Origin: Fusobacterium necrophorum subsp. necrophorum
Lineage (GTDB): Bacteria > Fusobacteriota > Fusobacteriia > Fusobacteriales > Fusobacteriaceae
NCBI RefSeq assembly: GCF_004006635.1
Contig: NZ_CP034842.1
Location: 682,001-746,000, forward strand
Length of the DNA stretch: 64,000 nucleotides
Direction: 5' to 3'
The notes beneath the pieces were generated by a model that saw nothing but the letters and a program-made list of their open reading frames with translations, was not told where the DNA came from and made no database searches. This document shows positions 9,301 through 16,971 of the stretch, in pieces (position 1 is the stretch's first letter; every line of letters begins with the position of its first letter). The position numbers and the translations under genes are program-made.

Positions 9301-9927
9301 GGATATGGTGGACTGGATCACGTACTGGCAACGAATGAGGACATCAATATCATTGTCATGGATACCGAAGTATATTCCAATACAGGAGGACAAGCTTCAA
9401 AAGCAACTCCGACAGGAGCGGTAGCAAAATTTGCAGCAGCGGGAAAACCGGTAAAGAAAAAAGATTTGGCAGCGATTTGTATGAGCTATGGGCATATTTA
9501 TGTGGGACAAGTTTCTATGGGAGCCAATCAGCAACAATTTTTGAAAGCAATTCAAGAAGCGGAAGCATATCAAGGACCGTCCATTATTATCGCCTATTCT
9601 CCATGTATCAACCATGGAATTAAAAAAGGAATGTCCAAGTCGCAAACGGAAATGAAATTGGCGACAGAATGCGGATATTGGCCGATTTTCCGATACAATC
9701 CTTTGTTGGAAGCGGAGGGAAAAAATCCCCTAATCTTAGACAGTAAAGAACCGAAATGGGAATTGTACCAAGATTATTTAATGGGAGAAACTCGATATTT
9801 GACTCTTATGAAAACAAATCCGATAGAAGCGAAAGCTTTGTTTGAGAAGAACCAATGGGATTCTCAACGAAGGTGGCGACAATACAAGAGATTGGCAAGT
9901 CTGGACTTTTCAGAAGAAAAAAGATAA
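6355..9927 (+). CDS. nifJ: Pyruvate:ferredoxin (flavodoxin) oxidoreductase, single-chain
   Basis: Cytosolic enzyme oxidising pyruvate with CoA to acetyl-CoA and CO2 while reducing ferredoxin or flavodoxin; the central step of fermentation here. 1190 residues, the usual length of homodimeric PFOR. Order: pyruvate/TPP domain I (YPITPSSPMAEYVDEWA near residue 30), CoA-binding domain, a two-cluster ferredoxin domain (CIQCNQCSYVCP near 700 and CVGCGSCVNVCP near 756), the CPGCGE motif near 826 for the proximal 4Fe-4S cluster, and the TPP domain (GDGWAYDIG near 976 with TEVYSNTGGQ). The start is GTG at 6355, placed 8 nt after AGGAGG (6341-6346); the ATG at 6367 is the alternative. Monocistronic by layout. 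Confidence 0.96.
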   Translation: MKKRMKTMDGNQAAAYASYAFTEVAGIYPITPSSPMAEYVDEWASKGMKNIFDVPVKLVEMQSEAGAAGTVHGSLQAGALTTTYTASQGLLLKIPNMYKIAGELLPGVIHVSARSLSVQALSIFGDHQDIYATRQTGFTMLASGSVQEVMDMGTIAHLTAIKSRVPVLHFFDGFRTSHEIQKIELMDYDVCKRLVDYDAIQAFRDRALNPEHPVTRGTAQNDDIYFQAREAQNKFYDAVPDIAAYYMEEISKETGREYKPFKYRGAADATRILIAMGSICPAAEETVDYLVEKGEKVGLLTVHLYRPFSEKYFFAVLPKTVEKIAVLERTKEPGAPGEPLLLDVKGLFYGKDRAPIIVGGRYGLSSKDTTPAQIKAALDNLKLEHPKTNFTIGIIDDVTFTSLEVGERLMVSDPSTKACLFYGLGADGTVGANKNSIKIIGDKTDLYAQGYFAYDSKKSGGVTRSHLRFGKNPIKSTYLVSSPSFVACSVPAYLNQYDMTSGLKEGGKFLLNCVWDKEEALQRIPNNIKRDLAKANGKLYIINATKLAQEIGLGQRTNTIMQAAFFKLAEIIPFEEAQQYMKDYAYKSYGKKGDDIVQLNYRAIDVGASGLVELEVDPAWKDLEVVDSIKEEKENDTCNCKTTSLKTFVQKIVEPINAIRGYDLPVSAFMGREDGTFENGTASFEKRGVAVEVPEWIADNCIQCNQCSYVCPHAAIRPFLITEEEKKASPVEFVTKKAVGKGLEDVSYRIQVTPLDCVGCGSCVNVCPAPGKALIMKPIAESLDLEEDKKASYLYTSVPYRSDRMPTSTVKGSQFSQPLFEFNGACPGCGETPYLKVISQMFGDRMMVSNASGCSSVYSGSAPSTPYTKNCHGEGPAWASSLFEDNAEYGFGMHIGVEALRDRLQHSMEMAMEKVSPALQGLFREWIEYRAYAAKTREISPKIIQLLEGNKEDYAKDILGLKQYLIKKSQWIVGGDGWAYDIGYGGLDHVLATNEDINIIVMDTEVYSNTGGQASKATPTGAVAKFAAAGKPVKKKDLAAICMSYGHIYVGQVSMGANQQQFLKAIQEAEAYQGPSIIIAYSPCINHGIKKGMSKSQTEMKLATECGYWPIFRYNPLLEAEGKNPLILDSKEPKWELYQDYLMGETRYLTLMKTNPIEAKALFEKNQWDSQRRWRQYKRLASLDFSEEKR

Positions 9928-9943
9928 ATTTACAACAGAATGA

Positions 9944-10252
9944 GGAGGTTCATACGGAAAAATTCTAATTTCTGCTGCTGATGGAGATGCAGATTTTGAA
10001 GAAAGCGACAATATCTATATTACGGATGTATCTGATGAAAACCAAACGGCAACTTATGTAAATCTATTCCGAGAAATGAGCGATTTCAAGCGAGCAGGCG
10101 AAATTGAGGGACTTGCTATTGATCCGACAAATTCGGATTTATTAGTTCTTGCTAATCGAGGAACAAGAGTAGACCGAGGAATGCCGATTGGGTTCTATGA
10201 AGGATATACGAAAGAAATTCATGAATTGTATATTTATAAAAAAGTGAAATAG
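9944..10252 (+). pseudogene. C-terminal remnant of an exported phytase-like/esterase-like protein
   Basis: An open frame without a start codon encodes about 100 residues (from GKILISAADG through EIEGLAIDP to YIYKKVK) and ends at TAG 10250-10252. A GAGGAGG site stands directly before it at 9942-9948, as if the 5' part of the gene had been deleted and the ribosome site joined to its tail. GEIEGLAIDPTNSDLLVLANRG resembles the end of beta-propeller esterase-like/phytase-like proteins. This family call is by eye and weak; the truncation itself is clear. Confidence 0.45.
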
Positions 10253-10285
10253 ATAACGGAGTATAAGATAGTGCAAGCTAAAAAT

Positions 10286-10336
10286 GGGGCTGTCTCAAAA
10301 TAGACAGCCTCAGACTATAGACAAAATAAATTTGTT
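10286..10336. mobile_element. Insertion-sequence end remnant
   Basis: A perfect 8-bp hairpin GGCTGTCT/AGACAGCC (10288-10295 and 10302-10309) sits at the edge of a sequence of the kind found at the termini of IS1182-like elements. It is followed by a 26-bp segment (10311-10336) that recurs with one mismatch at 11065-11090. No transposase reading frame is left. The remaining sequence to 10442 shows no gene. Confidence 0.45.
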
Positions 10337-10442
10337 TACAGTCTTTTTTTGTTTTACAAAATTTGCTATGAGTTTTTGAGCTTATTTAAGCATTTCAGCA
10401 ATATGGAAACACGTATTGAATATGTAATATCAAGGAATTTAA

Positions 10443-10466
10443 AAGCCCTAGCAAATGCTGGGGCTT
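10443..10466 (-). terminator. Terminator of the yefM-yoeB operon
   Basis: Ten-base stem AAGCCCTAGC/GCTGGGGCTT with an AAAT loop and one G-T pair. On the minus strand it is followed by TTTTAAATT. The stem overlaps the toxin stop codon. Confidence 0.7.
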
Positions 10467-10740
10467 AAAAATCGTAGTGTGTCCACATACTAATGATATT
10501 TACTTCTTTTTTTTCTTCCACAACTTCATAAACTAATCTGTGTTGCTTGTTGATTCTTCTTGAAAAATATCCTTTTAATTCTCCAATTAAAATTTCATAA
10601 GGTGGAGGATTTTCAAAAGGGTCTCTTTTTAAAAGGCTTATCAAATTTTCTACATTATTTTTTAATGTCGGATATTGTTTTATTTTTTCTTTGTCTTTTG
10701 TTGCCTTTTTTAGAAGTTTTACTGTGTATTCTCCTACCAT
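10465..10740 (-). CDS. yoeB: YoeB/Txe-family toxin (ribosome-dependent mRNA interferase)
   Basis: 91 residues, slightly longer than the usual 84-90. YoeB signatures: PFENPPPYEILIGELKGYFSRRINKQHRLVY and a C-terminal THYDF. The Arg in SRR, the His in KQHRLVY and the end HY(D)F correspond to the catalytic area of the family. These toxins cut mRNA in the ribosomal A site and are held inactive by YefM. It overlaps the antitoxin gene by 7 bp on the same strand, the usual translational coupling. ILIGELKG replaces the commoner PEKLKG and is slightly unusual, but nothing suggests inactivation. Confidence 0.88.
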   Translation of the reverse strand: MVGEYTVKLLKKATKDKEKIKQYPTLKNNVENLISLLKRDPFENPPPYEILIGELKGYFSRRINKQHRLVYEVVEEKKEVNIISMWTHYDF

Positions 10741-10973
10741 TCAAATACCTCATAATCATCTTCAGTAGCATTTCTTGCTTCTTCCACTCTTTCTCTCATT
10801 CCCTGTGAAGAAAGCAGGTATAAAGTTTCTAACAATCCATTATATTCAGCTTCACTTATGATGATTACATTTCCTTTTTTCGTATTTACATTGATAACAT
10901 CATTATAATTAATTGCAGAATCAAGATAAGAAAATAAATTTTTTCTTAAATTCGTTGCATTTGTGTTTGTCAT
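10734..10973 (-). CDS. yefM: YefM/Phd-family antitoxin
   Basis: 79 residues from the ATG at 10973, preceded at a suitable distance by GGGAG; a GTG nine bases further upstream (10982) is too close to that site. The N-terminal part (NATNLRKNLFSYLDSAI...VNVNTKKGNVIIISEAEYNGLLETLYLL) is the Phd/YefM DNA-binding fold. The acidic tail (EEARNATEDDYEVFEW) is the toxin-wrapping segment. It represses its own operon; a matching palindrome overlaps the promoter just upstream. Confidence 0.88.
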   Translation of the reverse strand: MTNTNATNLRKNLFSYLDSAINYNDVINVNTKKGNVIIISEAEYNGLLETLYLLSSQGMRERVEEARNATEDDYEVFEW

Positions 10974-10990
10974 AATTCTCACTCTCCCTC

Positions 10991-11027
10991 ATATGTACAT
11001 TATAAAGTACATATATAAGATAGTCAA
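10991..11027 (-). promoter_or_regulatory. yefM-yoeB promoter and TGTACA operator
   Basis: Minus-strand promoter: TTGACT (11022-11027), 17-bp spacer, TATAAT (10999-11004). The -10 lies between the arms of a perfect 8-bp inverted repeat ATATGTAC/GTACATAT (10991-10998 and 11007-11014). The first arm contains the full hexamer TGTACA (10994-10999), the core recognised by YefM in Escherichia coli. Binding here would block RNA polymerase and give autorepression. Confidence 0.8.
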
Positions 11028-11064
11028 GAATTTTTTGTGAAAAAGAGAGGATTCAAACTCTTTT

Positions 11065-11090
11065 CAGACTGTAGACAAAATAAATTTGTT
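11065..11090. repeat. 26-bp repeat copy of the insertion-sequence end
   Basis: The segment beginning CAGACTGTAGACAAAATA matches 10311-10336 in 25 of 26 positions and the same orientation. The two copies bracket the toxin-antitoxin operon, which suggests that the pair sits between two remnants of the same element or replaced its interior. Confidence 0.6.
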
Positions 11091-11131
11091 ATACTAGGAA
11101 TAGGTGATGATACATAAGAAGGTAAATTTAC

Positions 11132-11146
11132 AGAAAAAAGTTCACA
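11132..11146. repeat. Left copy of 15-bp direct repeat flanking the diaminopropionate islet
   Basis: AGAAAAAAGTTCACA is found here and again, identical and in the same orientation, at 18719-18733. The two enclose exactly the amidohydrolase-to-YgeV gene block. Confidence 0.55.
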
Positions 11147-11161
11147 TCCCTCTCTCCACTT

Positions 11162-12748
11162 TTAATCTATTTTTATTATTTTTCCATTTAATTTATAAGT
11201 TGATCTTCCTTCTTTTACAGCAAATTTTCCATTTACTAATACATAGTCTATTCCATCCGGAAATTGAGTAGGTTCGATAAAAGTTCCTTTGTCTATGATT
11301 TTATCTTCATCAAAAATTACTATATCCGCAAAATAATTTTCTTTTAACAGTCCTCTATTTTTTATCTTAAAGGTGACAGCAGGTTTATGAGTCATTTTAT
11401 AAATAGCTTCTTCTAAACTCATTGTTTTCATTTCACGAACGAATTTTCCCAGTACTCTAGGAAAGGAACCATATACTCTTGGATGAGGTTTTCCTCCTAA
11501 TAGTCCATCTGTACAAATATTACTTTCAGGTCTTTTCATAAAAGTTTCAACATGTTCATCTTTTCCATAGTAATCATACATTCCAACAGCATTTTCTTCT
11601 TCTACCAATAAATCAAATACAGCATCAAACTTTTCTTTAGCTCTTATTGCAGCAATTTCAGTCAAATTTTTTCCAATGCAATCTTGATTTTTGCTTGTTT
11701 TTACAGAGGTTACATAAATGCCGTCAAAACCTGCAAAATCTATGAAATTATCCCAGCCAGGAATTCCGTTTATGATATCTTCTTTCATTTTTTCACGTAA
11801 TGTTTCATCCTGTAATCTCTCTATTAATTTATCCGTTCCTCCGGCATGAGCCCAAGGGGGTAAAATTACTCCTAACATTGTACTTCCTGCAACATAAGGA
11901 TACTGATCATACGAAATATGAATTCCTTCTTCTTTACATTTGTCTAACAAAGCTATTACGGGTTCTATTAGTTTCCAATTTTTTTGTCCACAAATTTTAA
12001 AATGTGAAAAATGAATTTTGATTCCGCTTTCCTTTGCGATTCTAATAACTTCTTGCATAGATTCCAACATAGTATCGGCTTCACTTCTTTGATGAATAAC
12101 CAATGGTCTTCCATATTCAGCAACTACTTTACAGATCTCTATCAACTCTTCAGTTTCTGCATAGGCACATGGAATATAAATCAATCCTGTTGAAATTCCT
12201 GCTACTCCTGCTTCCATCTCCCTTCTAGTTATTTGTTTCATTTTCTCAATCTCTTCTTTCGTTGCTGCTCTTGCTTCTAGCCCCATTGCTTCCATTCTTA
12301 TATTTCCATGAGGTACCAAATATAATTCATTTGGTCCAGATCCGGTGTTAGAAATTAAATTTAAATATCCATTTGTATTCTCCCAATCCCATTTTAATTC
12401 ATCACTGTCTCCATCTAAGCCTGCAAGATTTTTTCTCCAAGACTTAACATATTGTTTAGGAAGCGGTGCCATAGATATTCCATCCTGACCTAAGATTTCT
12501 GTTGTAATTCCCTGTCTGATTTTAGGCTCGACAAATGGTTCTAGTAAAACTTTTAAATCAGAATGACTATGTGTATCAATAAAACCAGGGGAAACTATTT
12601 TTCCCGTTATATCAATTATCGTATCTGCATTTGTCTCTAATTTTCCTATTTTTTTAATTTTTTCATTTTCTATTAAAATATCCGCTGAATATCTTTTATT
12701 TCCAGTTCCATCAATTAAAGTTCCATTTTTTATTAAAATTGTAGACAT
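11162..12748 (-). CDS. D-aminoacylase/N-acyl-D-amino-acid deacylase family amidohydrolase
   Basis: 528 residues from the ATG at 12748, preceded by GAGGAGG; an upstream in-frame TTG at 12781 lies inside the preceding gene and is not needed. Features: N-terminal beta domain with GTLIDGTG, the metal-binding GFIDTHSHSDL, a TIM-barrel core with VIHQRSEAD and HFSHFK, and a C-terminal ADIVIFDEDKI strand. Members remove N-acyl groups from D-amino acids or act on related cyclic or carbamoyl compounds. It is the last gene of a run starting with diaminopropionate ammonia-lyase, so it may release or process an acylated diamino acid or peptide derivative. The exact substrate is unknown. Confidence 0.82.
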   Translation of the reverse strand: MSTILIKNGTLIDGTGNKRYSADILIENEKIKKIGKLETNADTIIDITGKIVSPGFIDTHSHSDLKVLLEPFVEPKIRQGITTEILGQDGISMAPLPKQYVKSWRKNLAGLDGDSDELKWDWENTNGYLNLISNTGSGPNELYLVPHGNIRMEAMGLEARAATKEEIEKMKQITRREMEAGVAGISTGLIYIPCAYAETEELIEICKVVAEYGRPLVIHQRSEADTMLESMQEVIRIAKESGIKIHFSHFKICGQKNWKLIEPVIALLDKCKEEGIHISYDQYPYVAGSTMLGVILPPWAHAGGTDKLIERLQDETLREKMKEDIINGIPGWDNFIDFAGFDGIYVTSVKTSKNQDCIGKNLTEIAAIRAKEKFDAVFDLLVEEENAVGMYDYYGKDEHVETFMKRPESNICTDGLLGGKPHPRVYGSFPRVLGKFVREMKTMSLEEAIYKMTHKPAVTFKIKNRGLLKENYFADIVIFDEDKIIDKGTFIEPTQFPDGIDYVLVNGKFAVKEGRSTYKLNGKIIKID

Positions 12749-12767
12749 AAAAATTACCTCCTCATTT

Positions 12768-14240
12768 TTATATGTTTTCAAATTCTATTTCTGGAGCAGG
12801 TTTAACTCCCATTTTTCTTTCTATATATGAGCCAACAAATATGATTATGAAAGCTATAATTCCTCCGGGAACCATTGCATTCAAATCCCAAGGAGTTTTT
12901 AATATATAGATCCATACTGCTGCTGTAGCTGTCCCAGCAAGAATAGAGATAAATCCTGCTCTTTTGGTAACATTTTTGTAAAATAATCCACAAATAAATG
13001 CTGCAAATGGACCTGCACTTCTAAGAGCAAAAGCCCCCATCATAACACTAATTACATTACTTGCCTCAAGTGCTATAAATAATCCTGCAAGTCCTACAAC
13101 AAGCATTGCTATTTTTGAAATCCAAATTTCTTTGTTATCATCTTTAATACCATTGTTTATATATGGAGTAAAAATATCATTTGTAAACATAGTCGCTGTT
13201 CCTATCATATTTCCAGAAGCACTACTCATAGTAGCAGCAACTATTGCAGCTAATACTATACCTGCAACAATTGGCGGAGCATATATTATTGTTGCTTGAG
13301 CTAAAGCATTTTTTTGAGCTCCATCTAATATATACCCATCAATACAAACATAGGATAAAAGTCCTATAATGGCTGGAACTATTGCATAGGCTGCTGATAT
13401 AAGTCCTGCAATAACAGAACCCAATTTAGCTGATTTTCCATCTTTTGCGGAACAATATGTTTGTACTATTTCTTGACCAGTTGGAAAAGTCATAAAGTAC
13501 ATTGCTATATAACCTATAATTGTCATACTACCTATTTTAGTCATGCTTAAAAAATTCATATTGTTTCCATCTATATTTTGTATATTTTTAGCTTTTTCAA
13601 ATAATACTTGAAATCCGCCGACCTCTTTATTATTTACCATAATAAACATTGCTATTGTCATCCCAACGGTTATAAATAAAACATGCATTAAATTTGCAGC
13701 AGTAACTGATTTAAATCCACCAAACATTGTATATATAATAACAACTATTGTACTTACTATTGCAGCAGTTTTAAAATTAAAACCAGTAACAACATTTATA
13801 ATAGAAGCTGTTGCAATTATTTGTGCTCCTGTTGCCATAAATAAAGCTAGTATTGAGGTAAATGCGGTAAAAATATGTGAAGCTTTTCCATATCTTTTGC
13901 TAATTATTTCTGGAACCGTATTTGCCTGTGCTCTTCTAAAATAAGGTGCTATAAAAGACACAAGAATAAAGCCGATCCCTCCAGCTATAACATACCAAGA
14001 AGCAGATAATCCATATTTATAAACATTCGTTGCAATTCCGGTTGTACTTGCTCCACCAGTATTTGCAGCAAATAGTGTTCCTGCAAGTACAATTGGTCCC
14101 AGAGACTTTCCTGCCATTAAAAAATCATCATTACTTTGTTTTTTTTCTGTCTTCCTCTTAGAGGCAATAAGACCAATAAGAATGGTTATTAGCATGTATA
14201 ATATGATAATTACTAGAGTTATAATTTGCCTACTATTCAT
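12768..14240 (-). CDS. Sodium:solute symporter (SSS family)
   Basis: 490 residues with about thirteen membrane helices. SSS features include AANTGGASTTGIATNVYKYG near residue 60, the RRAQANTVPEIISKRYGK loop, and AATMSSASGNMIGTATMFTNDIF near residue 335 for Na+ binding. It imports an organic solute with sodium, and its place between the amidohydrolase (19 bp) and the M20 hydrolase (45 bp) makes the operon's substrate its likely cargo. The relative similarity to proline, pantothenate or other carriers could not be judged by eye. Confidence 0.88.
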   Translation of the reverse strand: MNSRQIITLVIIILYMLITILIGLIASKRKTEKKQSNDDFLMAGKSLGPIVLAGTLFAANTGGASTTGIATNVYKYGLSASWYVIAGGIGFILVSFIAPYFRRAQANTVPEIISKRYGKASHIFTAFTSILALFMATGAQIIATASIINVVTGFNFKTAAIVSTIVVIIYTMFGGFKSVTAANLMHVLFITVGMTIAMFIMVNNKEVGGFQVLFEKAKNIQNIDGNNMNFLSMTKIGSMTIIGYIAMYFMTFPTGQEIVQTYCSAKDGKSAKLGSVIAGLISAAYAIVPAIIGLLSYVCIDGYILDGAQKNALAQATIIYAPPIVAGIVLAAIVAATMSSASGNMIGTATMFTNDIFTPYINNGIKDDNKEIWISKIAMLVVGLAGLFIALEASNVISVMMGAFALRSAGPFAAFICGLFYKNVTKRAGFISILAGTATAAVWIYILKTPWDLNAMVPGGIIAFIIIFVGSYIERKMGVKPAPEIEFENI

Positions 14241-14285
14241 AAATTTTCCTCCTCATAAGGGTATTTTTTAGTATCTATAAATCTT

Positions 14286-15479
14286 CTATTTTCCTAAATA
14301 AGCTTTTAATATTGCATAATACCCTTCAGCTATGTTTTCAATTTGTTCAATTTCTACATACTCATCTATAACATGTGCCAAATTTTCTTTAGATGGACCA
14401 TAACCTATTGTATGAATTTTAGCTTCTCCCGCATAATGAGAACCGTTTGTACAAAAATTATAATATGTTATCTTAGGATTTTGCCCTATATTTTTTAAGG
14501 CTGAATATGCTTCTTGGATATAATTTTCCTTTTCATCATAAAGCCAACCCGGAAAAAATCTTTTCCCTTGTATTTCTTCCCCAGTCCAACATGTTTCTTT
14601 CCCTACTGCATAAGAAACTTTTGCCTCAAATTCTGAATCTTCCTTTTTCAATTCATTGATGCAATCTTGAATCGGTTTCAATACTCCTTCCATAGTTTCC
14701 CCAACTAAGAGTCTTCTATCATAAGTAGCTCTGCAATAGTCAGGAACTACTGAGGCTCCAGGATAAGGTAAAGATTTTATATCGGTAAGTTCTAAAATTC
14801 CATATCCTAATTTATCTTGATGAGTCATTGGTAAAATTTTTATTTTTTCTATTAATTTCATCATCTTATATACTGCATTTATGCCTTTTTCAGGATTTGC
14901 AGAATGAGCCGGTTTTCCAAAAGTTTCAACTACAATTTCTGCTCTTCCTCTTTGCCCTATCTTTAAATTTAATTCAGAAGCTTCACCTATAATAACAATA
15001 TCTGGTTTTACATATTTACTAACCTCTCTAGCAGCAACTCCTTCAAAGCATTCTTCATGCACAATTCCGGCAATATATATTTCTCCGGAAAAATCTTTTT
15101 TTGTGTCTTCGGCAAAATAAGCAGCTGCTAAAGCCATAGAAATGAGAGCTCCTTTCATATCTGAAGTTCCTCTTCCATAAATTTTTCCATCTTTTATTGC
15201 TCCACCAAAAGCATTTTCCTTCCATTTTTCTTTTTGTGCAGGAACCGTGTCCATATGTCCATCCATTAAAACTTTTAAACCTTTTCTCTTTCCTTTCATG
15301 CAAGCAATGATATTGCCATAATGATCTATATGAACTGCATCATAACCAATCTCTTCTAACAATTTTTTTAAATACTCAACGATACCCTTTTCTTCGCCTG
15401 AATAACTTTTGATTTGTATTGCTTGTTGTAATGTTTTTACAATTTTTTCTTTTCTCTCTTTTGATAACATTGATACCAT
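14286..15479 (-). CDS. ygeY: M20 metallohydrolase, YgeY-like
   Basis: 397 residues. Di-zinc M20 motifs are complete: DGHMDTVP (His and catalytic Asp), GRGTSDMKG (bridging Asp), HEECFEG (Glu pair), GEAS and a late His in NLAHVIDEY. A dimerisation domain (GQRGRAEIVVETFGKPAHSA) lies in the middle. The length and the C-terminal FCTNGSHYAG pattern fit the YgeY group rather than ArgE or DapE, and ygeY stands next to the diaminopropionate lyase gene (ygeX) in Escherichia coli too. It probably hydrolyses an N-acyl or peptide bond to free the amino acid for the lyase. It lies 5 bp from dpaL. Start choice between ATG 15479 and the ATG at 15470 is open. Confidence 0.82.
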   Translation of the reverse strand: MVSMLSKERKEKIVKTLQQAIQIKSYSGEEKGIVEYLKKLLEEIGYDAVHIDHYGNIIACMKGKRKGLKVLMDGHMDTVPAQKEKWKENAFGGAIKDGKIYGRGTSDMKGALISMALAAAYFAEDTKKDFSGEIYIAGIVHEECFEGVAAREVSKYVKPDIVIIGEASELNLKIGQRGRAEIVVETFGKPAHSANPEKGINAVYKMMKLIEKIKILPMTHQDKLGYGILELTDIKSLPYPGASVVPDYCRATYDRRLLVGETMEGVLKPIQDCINELKKEDSEFEAKVSYAVGKETCWTGEEIQGKRFFPGWLYDEKENYIQEAYSALKNIGQNPKITYYNFCTNGSHYAGEAKIHTIGYGPSKENLAHVIDEYVEIEQIENIAEGYYAILKAYLGK

Positions 15480-15484
15480 CCTCC

Positions 15485-16693
15485 TTAATTATTTTTATAC
15501 CATCCATTCCAAACTACATTTTTATAAGCTATTTCATCTGTATCTCCTTCCGTACTGATACATAAAATACAAGATTCCCTATTTATATTTAATTTTTTCC
15601 ATAGCTCTTTATACTCCTTTTGATTTTCACAGAGAGTTACAAAAGCTCCTATTCCAACTGCTCCCGATTCCCCGGAAATAATTCTTTTATCTTGAGCAAT
15701 GGGAGAAGACAGGACTCTCATTCCTTTAGCTGAGATGCTATCATCACATGAGAAAGCAAAATTACTGTAATCTCTTAATATTTCCCAACTGATAGTATTT
15801 GGTTCTCCACAAGCAAGCCCAGCCATGATAGTTTTTAGATCCCCTGTTACATTATGAGGCTTGCCATCGTCTTCTTTAAAGGATTTATATATGCAATTGG
15901 CACCATTAGGTTCACAAATGATTGTAATTGGACTTTTTAAACCAAATTTTTCAATAAGCAACGCTTGCATAGCCCCTGCAAAGGAACCAACACCTGCCTG
16001 TAAAAATATATGGGTTGGTTTTTCTTTCATTGTTTCCAACTCTTCAATTATTTCACTCATAATAGTAGAATACCCCTGCATTATCCAAAGTGGAATTTTT
16101 TCATACCCTTTCCAAGCAGTATCTTGTATCATGATCCAATTATTTTCCATTGCTTTTTTGTTTGCTAATCTTACGGCATCATCATAATTCAAATCTGTAA
16201 TACTTGCATCTGCTCCTTCATCTTGAATGGCTTTTAACCTCATTTGTGATGACCCTTTAGGCATATAAACAATGGAATTTTGTTGAAGACATTTTGCTAC
16301 CCATGCAACTCCTCGTCCATGATTTCCATCTGTTGCAGTAATGAAAGTCAGATTCCCTAATTTTTTCTTTATTTGTTCTGAAGTCAAAACAGAAAATGGT
16401 AATTTAGAAATATCTTCATTTAGAACTTCGCTTAAATATTTTCCTATTGCATAAGAAGCTCCTAAAACTTTAAAAGCATTTAAGCCAAAACGCTTTGATT
16501 CATCTTTCAACCAAATATTTCTTACTCCACAGTATTTTGCAAGCTCTTTTAACTCTATCAATGGAGTTTTTTCATAATTGGGTAGACTTTTATGAAACTT
16601 TAGAACACTGTCAATTGATTTTTCATCAAAACCAAATATTTTTTCTTTGAAATCTTTTCTTTTTTTATTTTCAACCCATTCCATCATTTTCAT
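15485..16693 (-). CDS. dpaL: Diaminopropionate ammonia-lyase
   Basis: PLP enzyme (fold type II) turning 2,3-diaminopropionate into pyruvate and two ammonia. 402 residues, the family length. KDESKRFGLNAFKVLGASYA carries the PLP lysine, ATDGNHGRGVAW is the phosphate/substrate loop, and GVGSFAGAMQ and SGESGAVG match the glycine-rich PLP-phosphate loop. The start ATG 16693 has GAGGAGG at 16704-16710. First gene of the minus-strand operon, about 30 bp after the predicted transcription start of a sigma-54 promoter. Pyruvate made here feeds the pyruvate oxidoreductase encoded nearby. Confidence 0.93.
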   Translation of the reverse strand: MKMMEWVENKKRKDFKEKIFGFDEKSIDSVLKFHKSLPNYEKTPLIELKELAKYCGVRNIWLKDESKRFGLNAFKVLGASYAIGKYLSEVLNEDISKLPFSVLTSEQIKKKLGNLTFITATDGNHGRGVAWVAKCLQQNSIVYMPKGSSQMRLKAIQDEGADASITDLNYDDAVRLANKKAMENNWIMIQDTAWKGYEKIPLWIMQGYSTIMSEIIEELETMKEKPTHIFLQAGVGSFAGAMQALLIEKFGLKSPITIICEPNGANCIYKSFKEDDGKPHNVTGDLKTIMAGLACGEPNTISWEILRDYSNFAFSCDDSISAKGMRVLSSPIAQDKRIISGESGAVGIGAFVTLCENQKEYKELWKKLNINRESCILCISTEGDTDEIAYKNVVWNGWYKNN

Positions 16694-16731
16694 ATAAATA
16701 TAGCCTCCTCATTTTTATTTACTATTTAATA

Positions 16732-16748
16732 AGCAAAATCTATGCCAA
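16732..16748 (-). promoter_or_regulatory. Sigma-54 (-24/-12) promoter of the dpaL operon
   Basis: Read on the minus strand the sequence is TTGGCATAGATTTTGCT: TTGGCAT for the -24 box, then TTGCT for the -12 box, with the invariant GG and GC ten bases apart. This fits the consensus YTGGCACG-N4-TTGCW closely. The divergent gene encodes a sigma-54 activator, so promoter and activator are both present. Confidence 0.88.
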
Positions 16749-16867
16749 GTTAAATTTATAAATTTAATGTTTATAAATAATTTAAATTGTTCTTTAAAAA
16801 TGGGACTTAATAGAAATTTTCAAGTAGTTCTATTTGAAAAAAATTGTAATATAGTGTAAAATTTCAT

Positions 16868-16968
16868 TATCAAAATGATAAATAATTATCATTTTGATAT
16901 TTTGTTTCGTTTCTTATATTTTAGTATTTTTTTTCTTATTTTTTGAGTATAATTTTATCAAATTGATA
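16868..16968. promoter_or_regulatory. Three TATCA-N3-TGATA operators (probable activator binding sites)
   Basis: The 13-bp palindrome TATCA-N3-TGATA occurs at 16868-16880 (AAA centre), 16887-16899 (TTT centre) and 16956-16968 (AAT centre). The first two also form one 14-bp inverted repeat with a 4-bp gap. They lie about 125-235 bp upstream of the sigma-54 promoter, a normal distance for enhancer sites. The third covers the -35 side of the regulator's own promoter, suggesting autorepression. Binding by the adjacent YgeV-like protein is inference. Confidence 0.65.
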
Positions 16969-16971
16969 AAT

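Noticed and set aside
16868..16899. The 14-bp inverted repeat as a terminator
   Set aside because: It has almost no GC pairs, lies upstream of both divergent genes and is made of two copies of a motif repeated a third time, so an operator is the better reading.
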